Of a stretch of DNA of 64,000 nt, positions 42,239-50,294 are shown piece by piece. The position numbers and the translations under genes are program-made. Below the pieces are notes generated by a model. The model was not told the DNA's origin. It worked only from the letters and a program-made list of their open reading frames with translations, and did no database searches. The DNA lies in NCBI RefSeq assembly GCF_003605575.1, contig NZ_QKNY01000012.1, positions 1 to 64,000 of the forward strand, in the 5' to 3' direction. The stretch is from Halonotius aquaticus (GTDB lineage: Archaea > Halobacteriota > Halobacteria > Halobacteriales > Haloferacaceae). The stretch's first letter is position 1; each line of letters opens with the position of its first letter.

Positions 42239-43366
42239 TTACGAAGACTCGTCTTCCGATTCCTCCGCTGGAAGGCCCACACCGAATTCGTTGAGCTGCT
42301 TCTGTCTGCCCAACTCAGCAGTAATTCGCTCTTCACATTCTTTACGGAGGTCATCTTTCATATCCTCTATTCGCCAATCAACCCACTTATTGTCAAGAAC
42401 CTGCTCCAGATCGTCTTTAGCCGTATAGTTCGATACCACCTTCAAATCAGCACGTTCTTCGTCCCACTCAGAGAGGAAATTAATGCGTTTACCCGACTCA
42501 ATCAGGTTATCTACAATGTCCGTCACCCGTTCCTCAGGGTAGTTCAGTGAACTGCTCGAGACGTATGATTCGATATCTGCACGATCAACACAAGGATGTC
42601 GTCCTTCGACCCGACGTGCCTGTACTACGACTCGCAGTTGATCGACAATAATTGCGGTTGGTAGAACATCTGCCTGGCCAAAACTCGTGGTAACTCGGTC
42701 TAGCTCTCCGTTCAGCGCTGACACATCGTGCGTATGTCGGCGGTCTAGCTCCTGAAGCATCGCATCCGGATCGTCAGCCTCCAAGTTATCCGGGAAAGAG
42801 GTTGGGCGGGCTTGGCGAATCCACAGCTCGTCGTGGTGGGCGTCCACGACCCAAGTAATGAACTCGGCCCCCTCCTCAATAATGGCCTTCGCGATTTTGT
42901 CGCCGTGATTGACGTACGTAGAAACAACGAACTCCATATGGTCGATCTCACTTCCAAGGTACTCCTCTTCGATGTGCTCTTTGTGGTTTTCTGCAATCTC
43001 TTTGCGCTCCTCAAGTTGATTCACCACAGTATCGGCGCTCGCCGGGACCGAAGACTTGGCCTCACCGAAAATCACCTTCCCATCCAAGTTCCACAATAGG
43101 AAATCGAAGTTTGGAACGCCAAGTTCCTCTAGCGGTTCGGCGGTGAAGAACTTGTAGCCAGCCGGACGCCCCTGTACGAACGGGAAAATAGAGTAACTGA
43201 TGAGCTTTCGATGTTGCCGTTGAACATTAATTTCCTCACGCAGGGTTTCACTCTTGGACTGCTCAGGGAACCCTTCGAGCTTATGCTCGACACACTTGCC
43301 GTAGAGCCCGCGATACTTTGTTTCTTGACCCTCAGGCACCGATTCAGGAGGGTCAACATTCGTCAT
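42239..43366 (-). CDS. PD-(D/E)XK nuclease-like protein of novel module
   Basis: 375 residues, soluble. Around residues 80-108 the restriction-fold core is visible: NFDFLLWNLDGKVIFGEAKSS, with D88 and E102-x-K104. The second half (230-310) is helical with a possible winged helix (CVDRADIESYVSSSSLNYPE). It starts 3 bp after the stop of the gene at 43370, so both form an operon, divergent from the nitrilase-fold/Rad50-like pair. A nuclease effector in a four-gene defence-like cassette is the natural reading, but no overall family was recognised. Confidence 0.75.
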   Translation of the reverse strand: MTNVDPPESVPEGQETKYRGLYGKCVEHKLEGFPEQSKSETLREEINVQRQHRKLISYSIFPFVQGRPAGYKFFTAEPLEELGVPNFDFLLWNLDGKVIFGEAKSSVPASADTVVNQLEERKEIAENHKEHIEEEYLGSEIDHMEFVVSTYVNHGDKIAKAIIEEGAEFITWVVDAHHDELWIRQARPTSFPDNLEADDPDAMLQELDRRHTHDVSALNGELDRVTTSFGQADVLPTAIIVDQLRVVVQARRVEGRHPCVDRADIESYVSSSSLNYPEERVTDIVDNLIESGKRINFLSEWDEERADLKVVSNYTAKDDLEQVLDNKWVDWRIEDMKDDLRKECEERITAELGRQKQLNEFGVGLPAEESEDESS

Positions 43367-43369
43367 GCG

Positions 43370-44467
43370 TTAGGCTGCTGACTGAGACTCGTATAGTCGC
43401 ATTTCGGCGCCACCATCTAACAGCTGTATTACAGCTAGATAGAATTCGACGAGAGACGGGAACGAGCAGTCGTGCTTCGGCACGATACGCATCGACTCTT
43501 CGGTGGCACTCACATTGAATAGGGAGCCTCGGTTCTCGTCAGTAACCTGGGCAGAGAAGTCGAGCGATCCAGCCTGCTTGGTGACATCAGTAAAGCTGAA
43601 ATTCAGGTCATCACTGTTCTTTGTGCCCTTGATAAAATTCTCAGCCTGCATCAACGACACTTGCTGATCAAAATCTATCTCACCAGAACTCACCTCAGGC
43701 ACTTGTACTTTCAAGTTTCCCGGCACCACCTCCCGCTTCTCAAACTTAATCTGATTTGCTACATCCAGCAGCTCAAGCACATTCACCACGACCTCGCTCA
43801 GCAGGTCAAACAGGATATTGAAGCTCTCTTTGTTGACGCTTTCGAGCGTGAATTTACCGGATGTATCGATTCGAATCGAGACATTCTCGTGCTCGTACTG
43901 AATTCGGGTCGGAACAACGCCATACTCGTCACGGAATTCATCCAATCGATCCCGACCATCAGCGCCCTTGTATTCGATTTCCCGGTCAACGTCCGGTCGC
44001 GTCCGAGCGTCAGCAAGGCTTGGCACTCGCTTTGATTTAAATTCAGAAATCCGCATATCATCGTAGGTACTGAGGACGATTTCGTTCATCGTCTGGAAGT
44101 CCTCAGTCATAATCGGCATCGGCGACAAGCTATCGCTGTGCTCCGAAACCGGACGGAGCGCCTGCCTAATCGCTTCCTCAGTTTCAGCAGTCAACACCAT
44201 CTGAAGGTCGTCTTTGTACTGGCCAACGTAGAATTTGGCCGGCTGCTCCGCACCCTTTCGGTTCCTATACTCTCCGACGAACTTTGTGATACCGCCAAGT
44301 TCCTCAGTCTCGTAGTGGTCGTCAAGGTAGTCGCGCCAGCCGTCGTCAGAGAGATAGAGGAAAGATTTGATGCGCTGACCGTGGTACCCATCGAGGACAC
44401 GCTCTGGCGAGTCGAAAATCACTCGGCAGAACTCCTTGAGATTGTATTGTCCTTCTGGGATATGCAT
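43370..44467 (-). CDS. Hypothetical protein of novel module
   Basis: 365 residues, no recognised family. The N-terminal 120 residues include KSFLYLSDDGWRDYLDDHYE and KFYVGQYKDDLQMVLTAETE. The middle has a helical stretch (NILFDLLSEVVVNVLELLDV). The C-terminal 110 residues are strand-rich. A good Shine-Dalgarno (GGAGGT) lies 7 bp before ATG 44467 and a TATA-like CTAATATA at about 44515-44522 on its strand. It is the first gene of the operon with the PD-(D/E)XK gene. It may be the sensor or DNA-binding partner of that nuclease; this is a guess from context. Confidence 0.7.
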   Translation of the reverse strand: MHIPEGQYNLKEFCRVIFDSPERVLDGYHGQRIKSFLYLSDDGWRDYLDDHYETEELGGITKFVGEYRNRKGAEQPAKFYVGQYKDDLQMVLTAETEEAIRQALRPVSEHSDSLSPMPIMTEDFQTMNEIVLSTYDDMRISEFKSKRVPSLADARTRPDVDREIEYKGADGRDRLDEFRDEYGVVPTRIQYEHENVSIRIDTSGKFTLESVNKESFNILFDLLSEVVVNVLELLDVANQIKFEKREVVPGNLKVQVPEVSSGEIDFDQQVSLMQAENFIKGTKNSDDLNFSFTDVTKQAGSLDFSAQVTDENRGSLFNVSATEESMRIVPKHDCSFPSLVEFYLAVIQLLDGGAEMRLYESQSAA

Positions 44468-44792
44468 TAGGTACCTCCGGCAGCGTTGCTTGTTGATTGT
44501 CGTACACCAGACCGTATATTAGTTCCCCATTCGTAGTGAAAGTGGAATTACGGTGTATAGTGGTCGATCATAGAATTCTACTCTGATCTCATTCAAATTC
44601 TTCTTTGTTGGTGGGGTTGATGTTCGATTTCCTGAAACATACGAGACAATTCAGAGTTGCATACCGACATCCGCGGCGATATGAGATTAGCCAACGATTG
44701 GGGGACCGTCGTAAATCGAGGCAGGCCAGAGACGACAGTTTGGGTAATATTGTACAGACAGTTTAAGTGCGCAGATTCTAATTGTTCTTAAG
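44468..44792. promoter_or_regulatory. Divergent promoter region of the novel module
   Basis: A 325 bp spacer between the two operons. On the plus side TTTAAG at 44762-44767 is 26-30 bp before ATG 44793, fitting a leaderless start. On the minus side a TATA-like box near 44518 and an SD precede ATG 44467. The remaining 200 bp hold no gene. A shared control region suggests that both operons act together. Confidence 0.55.
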
Positions 44793-46520
44793 ATGCCGGA
44801 CGGCGATGATATTCATTCGGTCCACAGGATCGCCGGGGAATTTCAGAGGAGTACATATTCTATTTTCGAGGACAGTCGCGAGAAAGACATCGCACTATGG
44901 CAGCCAGGGACCGTCGTCGAAGATATTCAATCACTCCCCAGCCCGAGAGAGGCGAAACAGAGGGCAGAGTCGTTCCTGAGTCTGGCGAATAGCTGCGACC
45001 TCGCGGTTGCTCCCGAGTGGAGTTACAGTGTGGATTGGGTGAGGGATCACAACGAACTGTTCGCCAACGAGAGCCCGTTATTTGTCCTGGGCTGCCGTCC
45101 AGTAGAAATCGAAGAGATCCGGGAGACACTCGAAAACCTAAACGAAGACTTCCGCGTGATTGGAGAGGACCTACCGGACGAACCCGGCAAAGAGTTCGTC
45201 ACCCCGACTATAATCCCGCTGCGTGCCGATGCGCTTGATGGTGTCGACGATCCGATAATCGTAATCCAGTACAAGACATACCCGATGAGCGAAGGGGCCA
45301 ACCCTAACGAGGCCGACAACCTCGCATTAGGCAGCCGGATACATCACTTCGGTCCGTCGAGCGGTCCTGGAATCGTCGTCTGGACTTGTTCAGACCTACT
45401 GAATGAGGACCTTCGGGATCAAGTAATCACTTACGCACAGAGAGGCAACATCGTTGTACATCCACAGTGTAACCCGGAGCCGTTTCACCCCGAGTGGACC
45501 GACTTCCGCTCGCGTATATTCAATAACAGGAATGACGTAACGTACGTTTGTGCCAACTGGGGAAACGTCCCAGGTGTCGACGAGGACGAAGTACAGTGGG
45601 GGTATTCAGGTGTATATCAGAAGGCGCAAAAGTGGTCGTCACTCGTAAACTACGACAGAACATACAACAACGCAGGTTTGCACGGAGCGAGCTTGTCTAA
45701 CCACGCTGAATACGTCTGGACGCTGGTGGACGACGGGGTGAGTAAACTGCGTGTACGACGAGAAGGGAACAGCTCCGCTCCAGCTCAGGCACGCCGACCA
45801 GAACCACAGATACTGAGTACATCCACCTGGGGCGGATCCGCGTATGACGAACCTCCGGGAAGGATAGACGAGTGCGGGTGTGAGGTCTGCGACAACTGCG
45901 ACTGTCAGGAGTGCTCAAACTGCAGTCGATTGGAACGGCAGAGACAACTTCCCGACACGCCACGTGACGCGGAGCTAGTCACTGCGGTCACACTTTGGCG
46001 CCTCGAGGTAGACGAGATGGACGGTCTCGATACGAGGTGGGACGTGCCGCTGGCGGCACTCAAGAATCTCCAAGGGAACGGAGATGAGGAACTGGGGCAC
46101 TCGTTCGCGGTTCACGAACACCGCCGTGGTAACAGTGTGGAAAAGAATTCGAGACGACTCCTAGAGACATTCCAAGCGGCCAGCGAGGGGTATGGTCGTT
46201 CCGTTGACCCAGCGGGCCGATGTGGACCATTAGATATCCCGATTAATGCCACCGACAATGGTGAACGTGGCGTCGATATTTCGCTTTCGCGGCTTGACGA
46301 TCCGACGGCTGGGACACGTCGACAACGCCTCACTGACATCGCCAAGTTGTGGATCCATCAGGAACAGAGGAATTTTAAACCGCTTGTCTTGATGGTATCG
46401 GCTGCTGAGACTCAATTGGAAGGAATAGACGGACTAGAGGACGTGACAAATGGCAAGGTTGAACCAGAAGACATCACCGCGAGTGGTTCGCAAGTCAAAT
46501 TTGTAGAGGTGAACCGATGA
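44793..46520 (+). CDS. Nitrilase-fold (carbon-nitrogen hydrolase) protein with Cys-rich cluster
   Basis: 575 residues. Residues 60-300 show the Glu-Lys-Cys triad of the nitrilase superfamily in order and context: LAVAPEWSYS (E75), IVIQYKTYP (K161) and GIVVWTCSDLL (C199), followed by IVVHPQCNPEPFHP and FRSRIFNNRNDVTYVCANWG, which fits the usual last strand of the fold. Residues 361-377 contain seven Cys in 17 positions, a probable metal-binding knuckle. The last 190 residues (LDTRWDVPLAALKNLQGNGD and on) are unassigned. The stop overlaps the Rad50-like gene start (ATGA). Nitrilase domains occur fused to reverse transcriptases in DRT defence systems, but here there is no RT. The substrate is unknown; NAD- or amide-type chemistry is speculation. 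Confidence 0.8.
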   Translation: MPDGDDIHSVHRIAGEFQRSTYSIFEDSREKDIALWQPGTVVEDIQSLPSPREAKQRAESFLSLANSCDLAVAPEWSYSVDWVRDHNELFANESPLFVLGCRPVEIEEIRETLENLNEDFRVIGEDLPDEPGKEFVTPTIIPLRADALDGVDDPIIVIQYKTYPMSEGANPNEADNLALGSRIHHFGPSSGPGIVVWTCSDLLNEDLRDQVITYAQRGNIVVHPQCNPEPFHPEWTDFRSRIFNNRNDVTYVCANWGNVPGVDEDEVQWGYSGVYQKAQKWSSLVNYDRTYNNAGLHGASLSNHAEYVWTLVDDGVSKLRVRREGNSSAPAQARRPEPQILSTSTWGGSAYDEPPGRIDECGCEVCDNCDCQECSNCSRLERQRQLPDTPRDAELVTAVTLWRLEVDEMDGLDTRWDVPLAALKNLQGNGDEELGHSFAVHEHRRGNSVEKNSRRLLETFQAASEGYGRSVDPAGRCGPLDIPINATDNGERGVDISLSRLDDPTAGTRRQRLTDIAKLWIHQEQRNFKPLVLMVSAAETQLEGIDGLEDVTNGKVEPEDITASGSQVKFVEVNR

Positions 46521-49498
46521 CCGATATCCCCACAGAGCTGGAAGAGGCTGGAGAGGTAACTACAGTCCAACCGAGGGAAGACAGTGCTGACGAGCCGGAA
46601 GGTATAGAGAGCGCGGGTCCGCTGTATCGAATAGAACGGACTCGGGAACAAGGGTTCGATGACGAGGTGTTGTTCGTGCGACTGCTGGGTGATAACGATC
46701 ACGACTGGGAGACGCTACTGGAGATAGACACACGACAGCTTGAATTGGAGTTCTACGACGACGATACGCCGAACCAATGGAACATTCAGCTTTTCTGGGT
46801 CTACGAGGACGAGAGTAAGCCTGACACCGAGTTTCGCCGCGAATTTGAGAGAAAGACGAAATTCGCCATCCGACGGTGTGTCCCCTGCGAGTCGCTAGAG
46901 GAGTTCCTCCGGCCGCTGGAGCACAGCCGTAGGGCACTATCCGAGGTGAACGACGAATTCGGGCGCCATGCACTCATCCAGCGGGTGACCGGCAACAGTC
47001 TGGGGTTCTTGTTCGATCAGAAGACCAGTATTGACCAGAAGTTCGAACGACTGTTAGAAATTGATATCGATGATGTCGGAGACGTTCACGTCCAGTCGGC
47101 GTCACCGACGACCAACGACCGTCCATCGGCAGTCAACACTGTCGAACTGGGAGACTTCCGAAAAGACGCGTCCAGACGGGAGCTTGAGGCGTCGCAATTC
47201 ACACTCCTATACGGCCGTAATGGGAGCGGGAAGACGAGCATACTCGACGGGATCACGATGGGGCTCGTCGGTCAGACCCGACGTGACGACGAGCGTGTCG
47301 ACTCCTACGACGGGCTGAGTGTCACGCTAGAGGGTGATGACGAACCGCTTCCTACGGATTCGAAGTCAATCAATAATAGAATCGCCGACTGGTTCGGGTT
47401 CCGGCCGCAAGGGCCAGCGAGACGGCACGTCGAGTTCTACCGGGTCAACTATCACGAGGCCGGCGAGACGACGCGACTGCTCGAACCGTCGACAGACTTG
47501 GAGATCGAGCGAGTATTTAGGAACTTCCTCTACGGCGAAGATCTCGCGTATGCCACGAAAGAGAAGGACAAGCTTCTGGACCTGCTCGACGGGAAAATCG
47601 AGGATGCGGAAGAGGATATCGAAGAGGTCGAAGCGGAACGAGACAAACTCCAAGACCGGCGAAACGAGGTGAAAAAAGCACTCTCGACGCTCGGAAGCGC
47701 CCGACGCGACCTTTCGTCGGCAGCGTCTGCGCTCGTGGAGAACGAAGGCGAACATGAAGATGAGGTGCCGCCAAGTGATCGGATCTCTCGGTGGCGAGAC
47801 TGGATGCGACGGTTCGAACAGCTTGAGAGAGCACTTGACGCTACGGTGTCAGATCTGGCCTGGGAGACTACCCGCGACCTACGGTCGAGACTGAACGACG
47901 AGGTGGACCTTCTCAATCAGCAAAGGAAGGATCTCAACAATATCCGGGATCTGAAAGACGAGCGTCGACGGGTGGTCAAGGTCGCGAAACAAGCTGAGTC
48001 CGAGAACACCGCAGAACTGCCGTTTTCGACGTTCTTCACTGGACTCCTCTTCGTTGCTAATGGAATCAGCTGCGAGGATATACGGCGACTCGTCCGGGGA
48101 ATCGAAGAGACGGATCTCAAAATTAACCAGGTCGAGTCTATACAGTCCGCCGAGCCGTGGTATGCGATTTTCGAGTCGGCACTACGTGAACAGCACGAAG
48201 ATTTGGAGAAAACCCGCGACCGACTAGTAGAGCTCGGTGATCTTGAGGAACGTCGGAGAGAACTCCGTGAGCAGATCCGTACGGATACGGAGGAGTACCT
48301 CGAGATCACCGACGATGAAGACATTCAACACTGCCCAGCCTGTTACGTCGAACAGTCTGCCGAGGACATCCGGACACGCGAAGAGCCCGAACACACACAC
48401 GACGCGGGCGGTGTTCCGGAGAGCCTTATTGAGTCGCTGGAGAACGTTGAGCAGGCGCTAGAGGTAGTCGAGAGTGGCAATCTGGCGGCCATTGACGACG
48501 ACATCCGTCGGTACAGGAACCAACTGTGTGGCCTCGACGACGTCCCGCGGCTGTTCGGTTTCGTTGCGGACGGTAAAGAGGGGGCTCTGTCTCCCAAGAC
48601 GACTCCTGAGACGGTGGAGGCCATTGCTAGGCTAACACAGGACCAGACGGTCTACAACCGTTCGACTGATGCGGTACTATCAAGCGTAATAGATCAGATC
48701 GAAAGCGGCATCGCAGAGCAAACTTCGGAGATGCGTGACTTCGATCCCGGTACAGAGATACAGCGACAGATCGACGACTGTGAGGATCGACTGTCGGCCG
48801 TTCAGCAGGGACTTGACGTCCTAGAAAATCAATGGCCGGAAGAACTGCTCGATGCCAGCCCCGCGGTCAAGTCTGACCTTCGGACGATTGAGTTTGCAGT
48901 CGAAGAGGCGGCAGAAGCGGCCGAATCAAAGCCAGCCTCGAAGCTATCAGACGAAATTGACACAAAGGCAGAGAAGATTGACCGTTTGAAAGATCGTATT
49001 GAACAATTGGAGGTGGCGCGAAAGCACCTCGGGGAAACGTTCGTGGGAGTTGAAGAGAGTCTCGACAAGGTGCTCGGAGAGTATACCGAGATAGTCACGA
49101 TACTGTTCAAAGTATTCCAGCGCCCCTACGACTTCAAGCGCGTCGAACTCACTAACGACAACGAAGAACTTCAGGTCGTTCGGCGAGACAGTGGGGAGGT
49201 AGTAGGAATAGATGAGATGAGTTCTGGGCAGCGGACGGCACTCGTGTTGGCTATATTTGTCACCAACAACCTCGCACACGACTCTGCGCCGCCTCTGATG
49301 CTGCTAGACGAACCATTCGCTCACTTGGACGAGCTCAATACGCTATCGTTCTTCAATCTCGTGATTGAACTTGCGGTCCGGGGAGATCGACAGATCATAT
49401 TCGCTACCGCGAACGACAACCTCGCCTCGCTACTGGAGCGTAAGGTTGGCGAGACCGAAGCGTTCGAACGGGTCAATCTGGAGAGCCATCCGAGTTAG
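46517..49498 (+). CDS. Rad50/SMC-like ABC ATPase with zinc-hook-like motif
   Basis: 993 residues. A unique 215-residue N-terminal domain precedes the ATPase. Walker A is LLYGRNGSGKTS at 231-242. Long coiled coils run at about 340-420 and 440-700 (DLLDGKIEDAEEDIEEVEAE and on). A CPAC hook-like motif (QHCPACYVEQS) is near 603. The C-terminal ATPase half has the signature MSSGQRTALVLAIF near 900, Walker B PLMLLDEPFAHLDE near 927 and an H-like IIFATAND. These are the parts of Rad50/SbcC/RecN-type machines that sense or hold DNA ends. No Mre11 partner is adjacent; the coupled partner is the nitrilase-fold protein. The 3' end overlaps the converging decayed gene by 26 bp. Confidence 0.88.
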   Translation: MTDIPTELEEAGEVTTVQPREDSADEPEGIESAGPLYRIERTREQGFDDEVLFVRLLGDNDHDWETLLEIDTRQLELEFYDDDTPNQWNIQLFWVYEDESKPDTEFRREFERKTKFAIRRCVPCESLEEFLRPLEHSRRALSEVNDEFGRHALIQRVTGNSLGFLFDQKTSIDQKFERLLEIDIDDVGDVHVQSASPTTNDRPSAVNTVELGDFRKDASRRELEASQFTLLYGRNGSGKTSILDGITMGLVGQTRRDDERVDSYDGLSVTLEGDDEPLPTDSKSINNRIADWFGFRPQGPARRHVEFYRVNYHEAGETTRLLEPSTDLEIERVFRNFLYGEDLAYATKEKDKLLDLLDGKIEDAEEDIEEVEAERDKLQDRRNEVKKALSTLGSARRDLSSAASALVENEGEHEDEVPPSDRISRWRDWMRRFEQLERALDATVSDLAWETTRDLRSRLNDEVDLLNQQRKDLNNIRDLKDERRRVVKVAKQAESENTAELPFSTFFTGLLFVANGISCEDIRRLVRGIEETDLKINQVESIQSAEPWYAIFESALREQHEDLEKTRDRLVELGDLEERRRELREQIRTDTEEYLEITDDEDIQHCPACYVEQSAEDIRTREEPEHTHDAGGVPESLIESLENVEQALEVVESGNLAAIDDDIRRYRNQLCGLDDVPRLFGFVADGKEGALSPKTTPETVEAIARLTQDQTVYNRSTDAVLSSVIDQIESGIAEQTSEMRDFDPGTEIQRQIDDCEDRLSAVQQGLDVLENQWPEELLDASPAVKSDLRTIEFAVEEAAEAAESKPASKLSDEIDTKAEKIDRLKDRIEQLEVARKHLGETFVGVEESLDKVLGEYTEIVTILFKVFQRPYDFKRVELTNDNEELQVVRRDSGEVVGIDEMSSGQRTALVLAIFVTNNLAHDSAPPLMLLDEPFAHLDELNTLSFFNLVIELAVRGDRQIIFATANDNLASLLERKVGETEAFERVNLESHPS

Positions 49499-50035
49499 GA
49501 ATTGAGTCTATCTGATAGCCAGCAGACCGCAGAAATTCACGGAGATGTTCAACCTCCTGCTTCTCCTCAGGTGAACTCGTCCCGAGTAGTTCTTCAATCA
49601 CCTGCTCTCCATCCTCACAGAGAGTAATTGATTCATTGAAAGGAGTGTTCTCAAGTGGATCTCGTCGCTCATCAATCACTATCGGCTGCCACCCGCCCTG
49701 GTACTGGTATCGGTAGAGGGTGATAGTGCGGACGGTGTCTTCGTCGACAAAGATGCTCGTTTGCTGGCGACCGCGATCTTCACGCTGTCGAGATCCGCAG
49801 CAAAGTCCTCGAAATTGTGGAACTCAGCAGGAACCGGCCCATCGACGACGTGAGTGATGATTCCCGGCCAAGTGAACCCATAGATGCGCTCAAAGAAGCT
49901 GACACCATTATCGTCAGGAGAATCAAACACAAGGAGAAGATCGCCCAGCTGGAGTTCTGTACCGTCTACGCTGATATGCGATGAATACGGATAGGCGTCG
50001 CCGTCGTCGAGGACTTCGATATCCGGCTTCGGCAT
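49473..50035 (-). pseudogene. Frameshifted gene, unknown product
   Basis: Two minus-strand frames, 50035-49679 and 49679-49473, are pieces of one protein. The first runs normally to FEDFAADLDSVK and then turns into low-complexity Ser/Thr. The adjacent frame is open before its first ATG with natural sequence (GRQQTSIFVDEDTVRTITLY, then YQYQGGWQPIVIDERRD) and continues to NSDGSPD. A single-base change in about 49770-49805 restores an uninterrupted chain of about 187 residues. Family unknown. It may be a mutation, a sequence error or, less likely, programmed frameshifting. Confidence 0.65.
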
Positions 50036-50045
50036 ATTGTCCGAG

Positions 50046-50251
50046 TCTAATTGGAGCTACAAAGAGATAGCTAATGGAGCACGCCAGATTTTCCCGAGCG
50101 TTCAAAGTGCATCTCTCCCACCATCCGGACCCCTCACGCCGGTTGGATCGACATCGTATCCTTCTCGACCAAGCAAGTCGACAACTAACTGTTCCAGTCT
50201 CGCACCGTCCCCGATAGCGCGGAGATTTGCTTCAAGAGCAGTATTTGGCAT
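50046..50251 (-). pseudogene. Truncated PD-(D/E)XK-like gene relic
   Basis: From ATG 50251, 49 residues read LEQLVVDLLGREGYDV and GVRGPDGGRDAL and then hit TGA at 50102-50104. One frame over the sequence resumes as ERSGKSGVLH and meets a TAG. The pattern GPDGGRDA is the start of a restriction-nuclease-like fold of the Mrr type, whose ExK part is missing. It is a decayed nuclease gene next to another decayed gene. Confidence 0.55.
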
Positions 50252-50294
50252 CTATTGGTTCATCTGGGAGGTCCATACTTACAAAACTATCCAG

